From Clostridiales bacterium (GTDB lineage Bacteria; Bacillota; Clostridia; Peptostreptococcales; Anaerovoracaceae), in contig WQWG01000053.1 in assembly GCA_009785435.1 (NCBI GenBank), positions 1 to 5,198 on the forward strand: 5,198 bases of DNA, read 5' to 3'. Position numbers and translations under genes: made by a program. Positions 1 through 5,113 of the stretch are shown here, one piece after another (position 1 is the first letter of the stretch; each line of letters begins with the position of its first letter). The notes under the pieces were generated by a model, which had not been told where the DNA came from, made no database searches, and saw only the letters and a list, made by a program, of their open reading frames with translations.

Positions 1-3
1 CAT

Positions 4-9
4 CCTCCG
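4..9 (-). promoter_or_regulatory. Ribosome binding site of a gene starting at or beyond the left edge
   Basis: On the minus strand this reads CGGAGG, a strong Shine-Dalgarno sequence. An ATG follows directly at bases 3-1, but with no spacer it is too close to be an ideal start. The true start codon is more likely a few bases outside the window. Together with the promoter candidate at 43-70 it shows that another minus-strand gene begins here. Nothing can be said about its product. Confidence 0.6.
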
Positions 10-42
10 TTACTCTAAATCTCAATTTTACACGTAACTAAT

Positions 43-70
43 ATTATACCGTTCTCCGCCAGATTTTCAA
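43..70 (-). promoter_or_regulatory. Strong sigma-A promoter candidate for the off-window gene
   Basis: The minus strand carries TTGAAA (65-70), a 16-base spacer, and a perfect TATAAT (43-48). That is five of six and six of six matches to the vegetative consensus. Transcription would start near base 36 and leave a leader of roughly 35 bases before the ribosome binding site at 4-9. It lies in the gap after the LiaF-like gene, so the next gene can be expressed independently. Because no terminator is seen between 100 and 70, read-through from the LytTR unit is also possible. Confidence 0.7.
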
Positions 71-99
71 GTGCTTTGTATAAATTTTTGTTGTTTTGA

Positions 100-828
100 T
101 TACACGTATATAATCTCAACCGATCCAAAAGATACTCTGCCCGTAAGCGTCACAAGCGGGCCGCTACCGGTATCGGAATGGTCGTTCTTTGCCTCGGCTG
201 CCCCAATCATCGTCGTAATATTGTTTTGAATCCGCCATGACTTGGGAACATATATCTCTATGCTTCCAAAAGAACAATTTACATCGATCACCGCGCCATC
301 CGGATCAAGTTGCGTCTTGTCAAAGAAAATCTTGATCTCGCCAAACGAGCAGTTCAAATCTGCTTTTCTGAGGGCAGCGCAATGAATGTATTTTGTGCAT
401 GCTCCGAAAGAAACGCTGCAATCCACTTCATTGTCATCGACATATTCAATCGTCTCCTTAAAGCTGACCACATCATCCTGTGATTTTTCTCCCTCTTTCG
501 AATGCACAAAAAGATTTGAAATCTTCCGCTTCTTTCTGAACATAATCGAGAAAGCGATGCTTAAAAACAACGCCGCGACCAAAAGCGGCCAAGGTGTTAT
601 CGCCTGAATCCCCAAAGGTTGTGCAAACAAGATGCCGATCAAAGCAAGCGGGAAAAATATACCGGCGAAAACCCTGTTCAAAAGGCTTCCGACAAAAATC
701 GGAATCAGCACGATCGTAAAAATGATGCTCCACATACCGACATTCGCCAGATAACCGAGTGCGTTTAAAATAATGGCCGCCGCCGCACATATAAAAAATA
801 GCCCCCAAAACCATTTATTCGTCTTCAT
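100..828 (-). CDS. LiaF-like membrane protein (N-terminal four-helix region plus LiaF-type C-terminal domain)
   Basis: A 242-residue membrane protein. Roughly residues 8-27, 30-49, 53-70 and 79-97 are hydrophobic helices, followed by a basic stretch (RKKRK, 99-103) that fits a cytoplasmic exit. Residues ~120-242 look like the LiaF C-terminal domain (DUF2154-type beta structure). They hold four repeats built round the tripeptide SFG at 140-142, 161-163, 186-188 and 233-235, three of them followed by an alternating hydrophobic strand such as IEIYVP. Five cysteines (137, 144, 150, 160, 185) cluster among the repeats, which is unusual for a probably cytoplasmic domain. In Bacillus, LiaF restrains the LiaSR cell-envelope stress system; here no LiaRS is present and the neighbour is a LytTR regulator, overlapped by 14 bases. 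I infer that this protein senses envelope state or holds the regulator at the membrane. I chose the ATG at 826-828 over the one at 844-846 because AAAGGAGA lies seven bases upstream of it and would otherwise be coding. Confidence 0.8.
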   Translation of the reverse strand: MKTNKWFWGLFFICAAAAIILNALGYLANVGMWSIIFTIVLIPIFVGSLLNRVFAGIFFPLALIGILFAQPLGIQAITPWPLLVAALFLSIAFSIMFRKKRKISNLFVHSKEGEKSQDDVVSFKETIEYVDDNEVDCSVSFGACTKYIHCAALRKADLNCSFGEIKIFFDKTQLDPDGAVIDVNCSFGSIEIYVPKSWRIQNNITTMIGAAEAKNDHSDTGSGPLVTLTGRVSFGSVEIIYV

Positions 829-1285
829 AATAATGTCTCCTTTCATTTAGTTTCTGCGCAAGCGTCTGATAATACAAGCGTGAAACATATACCTTCTTAT
901 GGCTGTCCCGAAACTGTACAAGACTGGAAGAAGTCAAATTTCTGTTGATGGACAGAACATGTTTGATGTTGATGATTGTGGATTTTGCGACACGCACAAA
1001 ATATCTGGGCAACATCTCTTCCAGTTCATACAAGCGAAATTTAATACGAAACGCGTCATCTGCAGTATGCGCATAAACGTTATCTCCGCTCGTTTCAAAG
1101 AACAATACGTCTTGCAGGGGGAAGTAATACTCTTCATTTTCTTTATAGAAAACAAGATTTGGTGTCAAAGACATTTCGTCCGCGATCATCTGATAAATCC
1201 GCTGTATCGCTTTCGTCGGCTTTTTACACCTTATGATGATTTCATCATCTGTTAAATTTTCGATTGTTTCGATGACTATTTTCAT
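815..1285 (-). CDS. Stand-alone LytTR-family DNA-binding transcriptional regulator
   Basis: A 156-residue protein. Residues ~46-149 form a LytTR DNA-binding domain with its usual landmarks: the YFPLQDVLFFET strand region (54-65) followed by a turn and NVYAHT, the FVRVAKSTIINIKHV block (96-110), and the C-terminal VYVSRLYYQTLAQKL strand-helix (132-146). The first ~40 residues form a short N-terminal extension with no receiver domain and no phosphoacceptor aspartate context, so it is not a classical response regulator. LytTR proteins typically bind paired direct repeats near promoters. The start is an ATG preceded by AGGAGG at 1295-1300, nine bases upstream. The gene leads a two-gene unit with the LiaF-like membrane protein, whose start it overlaps. 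Stand-alone LytTR genes of Firmicutes often sit beside a membrane-protein gene that modulates them, so the pair is probably one regulatory module. Targets are unknown; self-regulation is plausible. Confidence 0.9.
   Translation of the reverse strand: MKIVIETIENLTDDEIIIRCKKPTKAIQRIYQMIADEMSLTPNLVFYKENEEYYFPLQDVLFFETSGDNVYAHTADDAFRIKFRLYELEEMLPRYFVRVAKSTIINIKHVLSINRNLTSSSLVQFRDSHKKVYVSRLYYQTLAQKLNERRHYYEDE
836..843 (-). promoter_or_regulatory. Ribosome binding site that sets the LiaF-like start
   Basis: The minus strand reads AAAGGAGA, seven bases before the ATG at 826-828. The site lies inside the 3' end of the LytTR gene. An upstream in-frame ATG at 844-846 would place this Shine-Dalgarno sequence inside the coding region and has no comparable site of its own, so the shorter protein is preferred. 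Confidence 0.75.
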
Positions 1286-1307
1286 TACTTCACTCCTCCT
1301 TTTTAAT

Positions 1308-1335
1308 ATTATATATCCTTTTACGATTATGAAAA
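1308..1335 (-). promoter_or_regulatory. Promoter candidate for the LytTR / LiaF-like unit
   Basis: The minus strand has a perfect TATAAT (1308-1313) and, 16 bases upstream, TTTTCA (1330-1335), which matches the -35 consensus at four of six positions. Transcription would start near 1301, which puts the Shine-Dalgarno sequence (1295-1300) at the very 5' end of the message and gives a leader of only about 16 bases. The poor -35 would fit a promoter that needs an activator. The preceding unit ends at the terminator at 1355-1387, so an independent promoter is expected here. Confidence 0.5.
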
Positions 1336-1337
1336 GG
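1317..1337 (-). repeat. Short dyad overlapping the -35 and spacer of the LytTR promoter
   Basis: CCTTTT (1317-1322) and AAAAGG (1332-1337) form a 6-bp inverted repeat with a 9-base centre. It covers the -35 and most of the spacer of the promoter candidate, the usual place for an operator. LytTR proteins normally use direct rather than inverted repeats, so a different regulator, or chance, is possible. Confidence 0.3.
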
Positions 1338-1354
1338 ACTTTACGCCCAGAGGT

Positions 1355-1387
1355 AAAAAAACACCCCTAACAGGTAACGTTATGGGG
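1355..1387 (-). terminator. Rho-independent terminator of the coaD-ylbJ-tmcAL unit
   Basis: On the minus strand CCCCATAAC (1387-1379) pairs with GTTAGGGG (1371-1364) with one bulged A, around a 7-base loop. It is followed by TG and a run of seven T (1361-1355). It lies 14 bases after the stop codon of the DUF454 gene and separates the housekeeping unit from the LytTR unit. The plus strand has no T-run after the stem, so it acts in one direction only. Confidence 0.85.
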
Positions 1388-1401
1388 ATAAAAGTAGAAT
1401 A

Positions 1402-1800
1402 TCAATCAACCTTTGGCGCAATCTCCTCTTGTTCAGGGCGGTATGTTTTGATTTTGAATATGAAAACGTAATTCATCGCAAAGAAACAGAGCATCAAAAT
1501 CACCCTTACAACCGTTATGTTTATCAGAATAAACGACAGTGCCATCATAACGGCCGCAAAAACTTGAATCGAAATTTTCTCTTTTAACGTCAATGCTTTT
1601 CTTTGATCGTACTTTTGTACAAATTTTCGATAAAAAACGCTGCTCCTAAACCGGCGTTCTAATTTTGCGGAACCCTTTGAATACAAATAAAGCGTTGCAA
1701 GCAACAGAGGCGTTGTCGGTATGCCCCGTACCACGATCCCGATCAATGCCAGGACAAAAGTAATGCTGCCTGCAATGATATACAAACTTTTCTTAATCAT
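1402..1800 (-). CDS. DUF454 (YbaN-family) small inner-membrane protein
   Basis: A 132-residue membrane protein. The GIVVRGIPTTPLLLATLYLY stretch (21-40) carries the PTTP motif (28-31) that marks the DUF454/YbaN family. It is followed by a basic amphipathic stretch (SKGSAKLERRF, and FYRKFVQKYDQRKAL at 56-70) where family members have a conserved soluble segment. Hydrophobic helices are at about 5-25, 29-41, 78-95 and 97-117. The length is normal for the family, whose function is not established. The ATG (1798-1800) lies inside the last codons of tmcAL, an 8-base overlap including the stop codon, and AAAGGA occurs about ten bases upstream within tmcAL. It is therefore probably translated by coupling to tmcAL. 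It is the last gene before the terminator. The functional link to tRNA modification, if any, is unknown. Confidence 0.85.
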   Translation of the reverse strand: MIKKSLYIIAGSITFVLALIGIVVRGIPTTPLLLATLYLYSKGSAKLERRFRSSVFYRKFVQKYDQRKALTLKEKISIQVFAAVMMALSFILINITVVRVILMLCFFAMNYVFIFKIKTYRPEQEEIAPKVD

Positions 1801-3028
1801 ACCCCGTTATTCCTTTATGGTAAGGCCGAACGACAAAGTCGCTGTTTTGATGGATGTCATGGCCTGAAATCAGGTTATACAAATCAGAAGCAAGGATGTC
1901 ATACCGCATAAGCCTTGTGATTTCATCCTGATCGTGTACCTGTTTGTTGATATTCGTGATCACCGGAATCCGAGGCTTTTCCGCTTTTATCTTTTTAAGA
2001 AGCGCCGCGCCTTTGTCATTAAACGCAAGTACTCTGGTGTAATTCAGCCCATTGTCAAGGAGGTATTGAAAATCCGCTGTTCCCAAATCGAGAAGCGTAT
2101 GCGCAAGAAGCCTCTGGATCCTCGTCCTCGTATAGCGCTTTGACTTTATTCGAGAGATCAAATCTTCCAAGTCTTTGGACTGCCTGATTTCTTTTTTTAA
2201 TTTGTTGCCAAGCCCTTCACCTGCCGAAAATATTTCTTCCAAGTTTTGTTCATTTTCAGACAGAATTTTTGCGCAAATCAATAAAAACAGTTTGTTTAAT
2301 TTTTCATTTATGTCTATGTTAAGTTTTTTTAGATTGCCCAAACATGCAGCAGGCACAGATTCTCGTATGCGCTCCATGTCACCGTGCTCTTTTAAGCTCT
2401 GCCGAATCGCGGCCGCGCTTGAAAACGCCCCCGCGAGTACAATTGAATTGTCATCCTGCCCTTTTCTCGGAATGGTGATGGGCGCGATCTTGCTTTTCGT
2501 CATCAAAAGCTGCTTGATGTATTCCACGGCCAAAATATTATTGGGCCTATTTAATATAGCTTCCGCCTCTTCGCCTGCCGTAAGGCGAATCGCCTCCGCC
2601 CTTGCTTTTGGAAAAGAGTTTCCCTTTTGTAGGCTTTCTTTCAGCATTTGTTTAAATTCAGGCGTTTCATATGAAATCACGTGCGCAACTTCATAAAGCT
2701 TGTCCATCTCTCCTGACTCACTGCCAAATGAAATGGTGTCGACACAAGCAATGTCGTTTAAGATCTGCACGGCACCTTTCGCAAAATATTCCGCATTGTT
2801 GCATGCGTACACAAAAGGAAGTTCAAGCACAAGATCGATCCCAGAGTCGACCGCGATTTTTGCCCTTTCCCATTTGGAAAGCATCGCCACATCGCCGCGC
2901 TGCATAAAATTGCCGCTCATGACCGCCACGGAAAACTCGGCACCCGATCTTTTCTTCGATTCATTCAGGTGATAAAAATGCCCGTTGTGAAACGGGTTGT
3001 ATTCTGCTATGATGCCTAAAACGTTCAA
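1793..3028 (-). CDS. tmcAL: tRNA(Met) cytidine acetate ligase TmcAL (YlbM)
   Basis: A 411-residue protein, the usual length for the family (Bacillus YlbM is about 415). TmcAL uses ATP and acetate to make N4-acetylcytidine at the wobble position (C34) of elongator tRNA-Met in the cytoplasm. The N-terminus, GIIAEYNPFHNGH (5-17), contains the HxGH nucleotidyltransferase motif. It is followed by the family blocks MSGNFMQRG (37-45), KWERAKIAV (52-60), LVLELPFVYACNNAEYFAKG (66-85) and SFGSESG (100-106). NNILAVEYIK (163-172), the SAAAIR motif (204-209) and KSKRYTRTRIQRLL (295-308) are also typical. The start is a TTG at 3026-3028: AGGAGG stands five bases upstream and is fused to the ylbJ stop codon, and the MNVLGIIAEYNPFHNGH start aligns with the family. 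Only nine bases separate it from ylbJ, so coupling is likely. Its 3' end overlaps the DUF454 gene. Confidence 0.96.
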   Translation of the reverse strand: MNVLGIIAEYNPFHNGHFYHLNESKKRSGAEFSVAVMSGNFMQRGDVAMLSKWERAKIAVDSGIDLVLELPFVYACNNAEYFAKGAVQILNDIACVDTISFGSESGEMDKLYEVAHVISYETPEFKQMLKESLQKGNSFPKARAEAIRLTAGEEAEAILNRPNNILAVEYIKQLLMTKSKIAPITIPRKGQDDNSIVLAGAFSSAAAIRQSLKEHGDMERIRESVPAACLGNLKKLNIDINEKLNKLFLLICAKILSENEQNLEEIFSAGEGLGNKLKKEIRQSKDLEDLISRIKSKRYTRTRIQRLLAHTLLDLGTADFQYLLDNGLNYTRVLAFNDKGAALLKKIKAEKPRIPVITNINKQVHDQDEITRLMRYDILASDLYNLISGHDIHQNSDFVVRPYHKGITGYD

Positions 3029-3033
3029 ATTTG

Positions 3034-3039
3034 CCTCCT
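3034..3039 (-). promoter_or_regulatory. Ribosome binding site of tmcAL, overlapping the ylbJ stop
   Basis: The minus strand reads AGGAGG five bases before the TTG start of tmcAL. Its first two bases are also the last two of the ylbJ TAG stop codon, so a ribosome finishing ylbJ halts on the tmcAL initiation site. This supports the TTG as the true start and suggests translational coupling. Confidence 0.85.
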
Positions 3040-3967
3040 ATTGCATCAAAAAAATGCCCAGTATGAAAGCGATTACAGAAGAAAAAATGCAATGCCCCAG
3101 TTTGACCGTTACGAGATACGTCAAGCTTATGTTGCACCCTGTCAGCATGCTCATCGTCTGGCCGATGATTGAAAAGCCGCCCCAGGATATGATCAACGTA
3201 CAAAACACAACCTTTAACAACTCGGATATTTCCATCGATGACGCGATGGACGCACATCCCACCGTCATTTCAAAGATGCCTTTGACAAGAGCCCTCGTAT
3301 GACTCTGCTCAAAAATCGTTAAAATGCCTGAGAACTGCATCAAATCTGTCACGAACATAAACAACATGATATAGGCCAAGATGATTCCAAGGGATTTAAA
3401 CGATGCAAAGGCAGAATCCGTAAACGTTTCAAGAATCCCCTTTTTTAACTCAGGCAACCGGCGTATCGTCCTGTTTTGATGCTTTTCCTTTCTAAACCGT
3501 AAGGAAAAAAAACGGCCGTTCAATAGTGCGCCAAGATAATGCGAAACAGCAATGACCATACCAAGCAAGGGGCTTCCGAGCATCCCCACGCCCACTGCGC
3601 CGAGCATGAATGCCGGGCCTGACGTGCTGCAAAAACTCAACATCCTCTTTGCTTCGTTTTCGCTGATCGTTTCATCTCTTCTTAAATCACCGATGATTTT
3701 AGCGCCCATGGGATAACCCGATATCACACTCATGCTAAACGCAAACGCGGACGGGTTCAAAACCCTCGTGACACCCATATGGTTCATAAAATTCGCGCAA
3801 ATAAAAAAAGGCAACAGCGCCGGCAAAACGGTGTTTGCCCATAAAGCAATCCCCTTCTGCGCCGAAAAAAAGGCGATGGAAGGGAATATGGCCATACTCA
3901 GGCACAAAGCGCCCACAATCAAAATTGCGGCAACATATATTTTTTTTCGATTCGAGATGAAATCCAT
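3038..3967 (-). CDS. ylbJ: Sporulation integral membrane protein YlbJ (SpoVV)
   Basis: A 309-residue, very hydrophobic protein with a basic N-terminus (NRKK, 6-9) before the first helix (~10-32) and about seven or eight membrane segments. The landmarks of the YlbJ family, which is related to nucleoside-recognition/Gate domains, are present: VLPALLPFFI (47-56), SGYPMGAK (83-90), STSGPAFMLGAVGVGML (114-130) and a final SWGGFSIIGQ block (261-270). In Bacillus subtilis ylbJ is transcribed in the mother cell under sigma-E and is needed for heat-resistant spores. It was renamed spoVV as the dipicolinic acid transporter of the outer forespore membrane. At 309 residues it is clearly shorter than the roughly 400-residue Bacillus protein, but no core motif is missing. 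The ATG is forced by an in-frame TGA six bases upstream. There is no recognisable Shine-Dalgarno sequence, and the start codon lies in an inverted repeat. I found no convincing sigma-E promoter directly upstream. Confidence 0.92.
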   Translation of the reverse strand: MDFISNRKKIYVAAILIVGALCLSMAIFPSIAFFSAQKGIALWANTVLPALLPFFICANFMNHMGVTRVLNPSAFAFSMSVISGYPMGAKIIGDLRRDETISENEAKRMLSFCSTSGPAFMLGAVGVGMLGSPLLGMVIAVSHYLGALLNGRFFSLRFRKEKHQNRTIRRLPELKKGILETFTDSAFASFKSLGIILAYIMLFMFVTDLMQFSGILTIFEQSHTRALVKGIFEMTVGCASIASSMEISELLKVVFCTLIISWGGFSIIGQTMSMLTGCNISLTYLVTVKLGHCIFSSVIAFILGIFLMQ

Positions 3968-3994
3968 ATTTCATGATATTCACATGGATTTCAT
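3957..3994 (-). repeat. Perfect 11-bp inverted repeat covering the ylbJ start codon
   Basis: ATGAAATCCAT (3957-3967, plus strand) and ATGGATTTCAT (3984-3994) are exact reverse complements separated by 16 bases. In the minus-strand mRNA the right arm is untranslated leader and the left arm is codons 1-4 of ylbJ, so folding would bury the AUG in an 11-bp stem. It could be a translational control hairpin, or a DNA dyad bound by a regulator. It has no T-run, so it is not a terminator. Confidence 0.75.
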
Positions 3995-4028
3995 TTATGC
4001 CATTTTCACGACCGGAAAACCTTATCTT

Positions 4029-4559
4029 CTAGTCGCCACTTTCCATTTTCGTCTTATACGCCATTTCCTTAATTTCATTGCGGTTGTTCATCAGCGTTGA
4101 GTTGATGGATTCAAATGTCTTTTCGAGGTTGTTGAACATATCGCCGAAATACTGCGCGTTCATCTGGTCGATCTTATCTTGGAAATTGAAAAGTAAGCTG
4201 TCTATGTAATCAAATGTGCTCATTTTAAGATGCTTCACGTTTGATTCAGCCATTCTCATGATTTCATCCGCCCTGATTTTGGCCTTAACGATGATATCGT
4301 CATTCTCGATCAGCGCTTCTGCTTGCTTCTGCGCATCTCTCAGGACTGTTTCGTACTCTCTTTTCGCTTCATCCAAAATTCTCTGGCGCTCGTTTTTGAT
4401 CCATTGCGCCTGCTGAATTTCATCGGGAAGTTCAATTCGGATTTCTTTTATAATTTCTAAAATTTCCTGAGCATCCACCATGATTTTTCCGGTCAATGGA
4501 AACCCGGTAGACGTATCTACAATTTCTTCAATTTCATCAAGTAATTCTAAAACTTTCAT
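4029..4559 (-). CDS. Conserved coiled-coil protein of unknown function between coaD and ylbJ ('ATPase'-like)
   Basis: A 176-residue soluble protein, rich in charged residues, with no membrane segment or signal peptide. Residues 1-50 form an acidic helical N-terminal part (MKVLELLDEIEEIVDTSTG at 1-19). Residues ~50-115 form a long Ala/Glu/Lys/Arg-rich helix that resembles the coiled-coil stalk of ATP synthase b subunits. The remainder is mostly helical. Genes of this type at this position in Clostridia are often labelled 'ATPase', but I see no Walker A (GxxxxGKT) or Walker B motif and no N-terminal membrane anchor, so neither an ATPase nor a true F0 b subunit is supported. It overlaps the end of coaD by four bases (ATGA) and has AAAAGGAGG eleven bases upstream of its ATG, so it is coupled to coaD. 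Its place before ylbJ could hint at a sporulation or envelope role, but that is only a guess from position. Confidence 0.85.
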   Translation of the reverse strand: MKVLELLDEIEEIVDTSTGFPLTGKIMVDAQEILEIIKEIRIELPDEIQQAQWIKNERQRILDEAKREYETVLRDAQKQAEALIENDDIIVKAKIRADEIMRMAESNVKHLKMSTFDYIDSLLFNFQDKIDQMNAQYFGDMFNNLEKTFESINSTLMNNRNEIKEMAYKTKMESGD

Positions 4560-5047
4560 ATGGAAGTGTTCCTCCTTTTTTGCGTGATGATTTCAAATAT
4601 TCTATCCGGTACAAGCCCACTGATATCGCCGCCGAGGCCATGAACTTCTTTGATCATGTTCGAGCTGATAAAAGAATATCTTGGATCCGTCATTAAAAAA
4701 ATGGTTTCAACATTATTTTTATAAAGTCTCGCGTTCATTTGAGCCATCTGTATTTCGTATTCAAAGTCTATGATCGCCCGAAGTCCACGAACCACTACGT
4801 CAAAACGGTTTGTATTCACATAGTCTGCAAGAAGCCCCGAAAAGCTGTCCACTTCTATGTTGCTTAGATGCGTTGTCGCTTCTCGTATCATTTCTTTTCT
4901 TTCATCCACTGAGAAGCATGGCATTTTTGATGGGTTTGATATAACTCCTATAACAAGTTGGTCGTATTGTCTGGCCGCTCTGTTGATAATATCAAGATGC
5001 CCGTTCGTGATCGGGTCAAAAGAGCCTGCGTATAAAGCCTTTTTCAA
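4556..5047 (-). CDS. coaD: Phosphopantetheine adenylyltransferase CoaD
   Basis: A 163-residue protein, the normal length for bacterial CoaD. It transfers AMP from ATP to 4'-phosphopantetheine, giving dephospho-CoA, the penultimate step of coenzyme A synthesis in the cytoplasm; the enzyme is usually a hexamer. The sequence begins with ALYAGSFDPITNGHLDI (4-20), containing the TxGH nucleotide-binding motif (T14, H17). The NPSK segment supplies a substrate-binding lysine (K41), RGLR is at 87-90 before DFEYE, and the ISSNMIKE motif (127-134) corresponds to the family's ISSSxVKE. The start is a TTG (5045-5047): the strong site AAAGGAGT is eight bases upstream, there is no in-frame ATG that fits better, and the motif spacing from this start is normal. 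It follows rsmD, as in many Firmicutes, with 91 bases between them that hold a promoter candidate. Confidence 0.97.
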   Translation of the reverse strand: MKKALYAGSFDPITNGHLDIINRAARQYDQLVIGVISNPSKMPCFSVDERKEMIREATTHLSNIEVDSFSGLLADYVNTNRFDVVVRGLRAIIDFEYEIQMAQMNARLYKNNVETIFLMTDPRYSFISSNMIKEVHGLGGDISGLVPDRIFEIITQKRRNTSI

Positions 5048-5055
5048 TATCTGGT

Positions 5056-5063
5056 ACTCCTTT
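5056..5063 (-). promoter_or_regulatory. Ribosome binding site of coaD supporting a TTG start
   Basis: The minus strand reads AAAGGAGT with an eight-base spacer to TTG at 5045-5047. The spacing is ideal for initiation at the TTG, and no ATG lies in the right place. Confidence 0.8.
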
Positions 5064-5113
5064 GTAATAACCTGTCCAAAGCTTGATCCATATTGGAATA
5101 TTTACATGCAAAC

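Noticed and set aside
48..56. LytTR half-site ACCGTTCTC next to the left-edge promoter
   Set aside because: It matches only part of the 9-base LytTR consensus, and no second half-site lies at the expected spacing of about 12 bases.
28..108. TTACACGTA occurring twice (28-36 and 100-108)
   Set aside because: The second copy spans the end of the LiaF-like gene, the spacing of 72 bases fits no known operator layout, and a 9-base repeat can be chance.
473..814. Minus-strand frame of 113 codons inside the LiaF-like gene
   Set aside because: It is an alternative frame of a clear membrane-protein gene; the translation is low-complexity and has no family features.
829..846. Upstream ATG at 844-846 as start of the LiaF-like gene
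   Set aside because: It would make the excellent ribosome binding site at 836-843 part of the coding region and has no good site of its own; the ATG at 826-828 has ideal spacing.
899..1255. Plus-strand open frame of 118 codons
   Set aside because: It is antisense to the LytTR gene, with no ribosome binding site of note and no recognisable domain.
2175..2696. Plus-strand open frame of 173 codons
   Set aside because: It lies wholly antisense to tmcAL, whose family motifs are unmistakable, and its translation resembles no protein family I know.
3735..3983. Minus-strand 82-codon frame starting just before ylbJ
   Set aside because: It is out of frame with ylbJ, lacks a Shine-Dalgarno sequence and has no family resemblance. 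It is kept only as one of the competing AUGs in the leader.
3968..4060. Sigma-E type promoter before ylbJ (CATAAATG as a -10)
   Set aside because: No acceptable sigma-E -35 (ATATT-like) lies at the required distance. A promoter further upstream inside the coiled-coil gene is not excluded.
4029..4559. Calling the coiled-coil protein an ATPase or ATP synthase b subunit
   Set aside because: There is no Walker motif and no membrane anchor, and no other ATP synthase gene is nearby.
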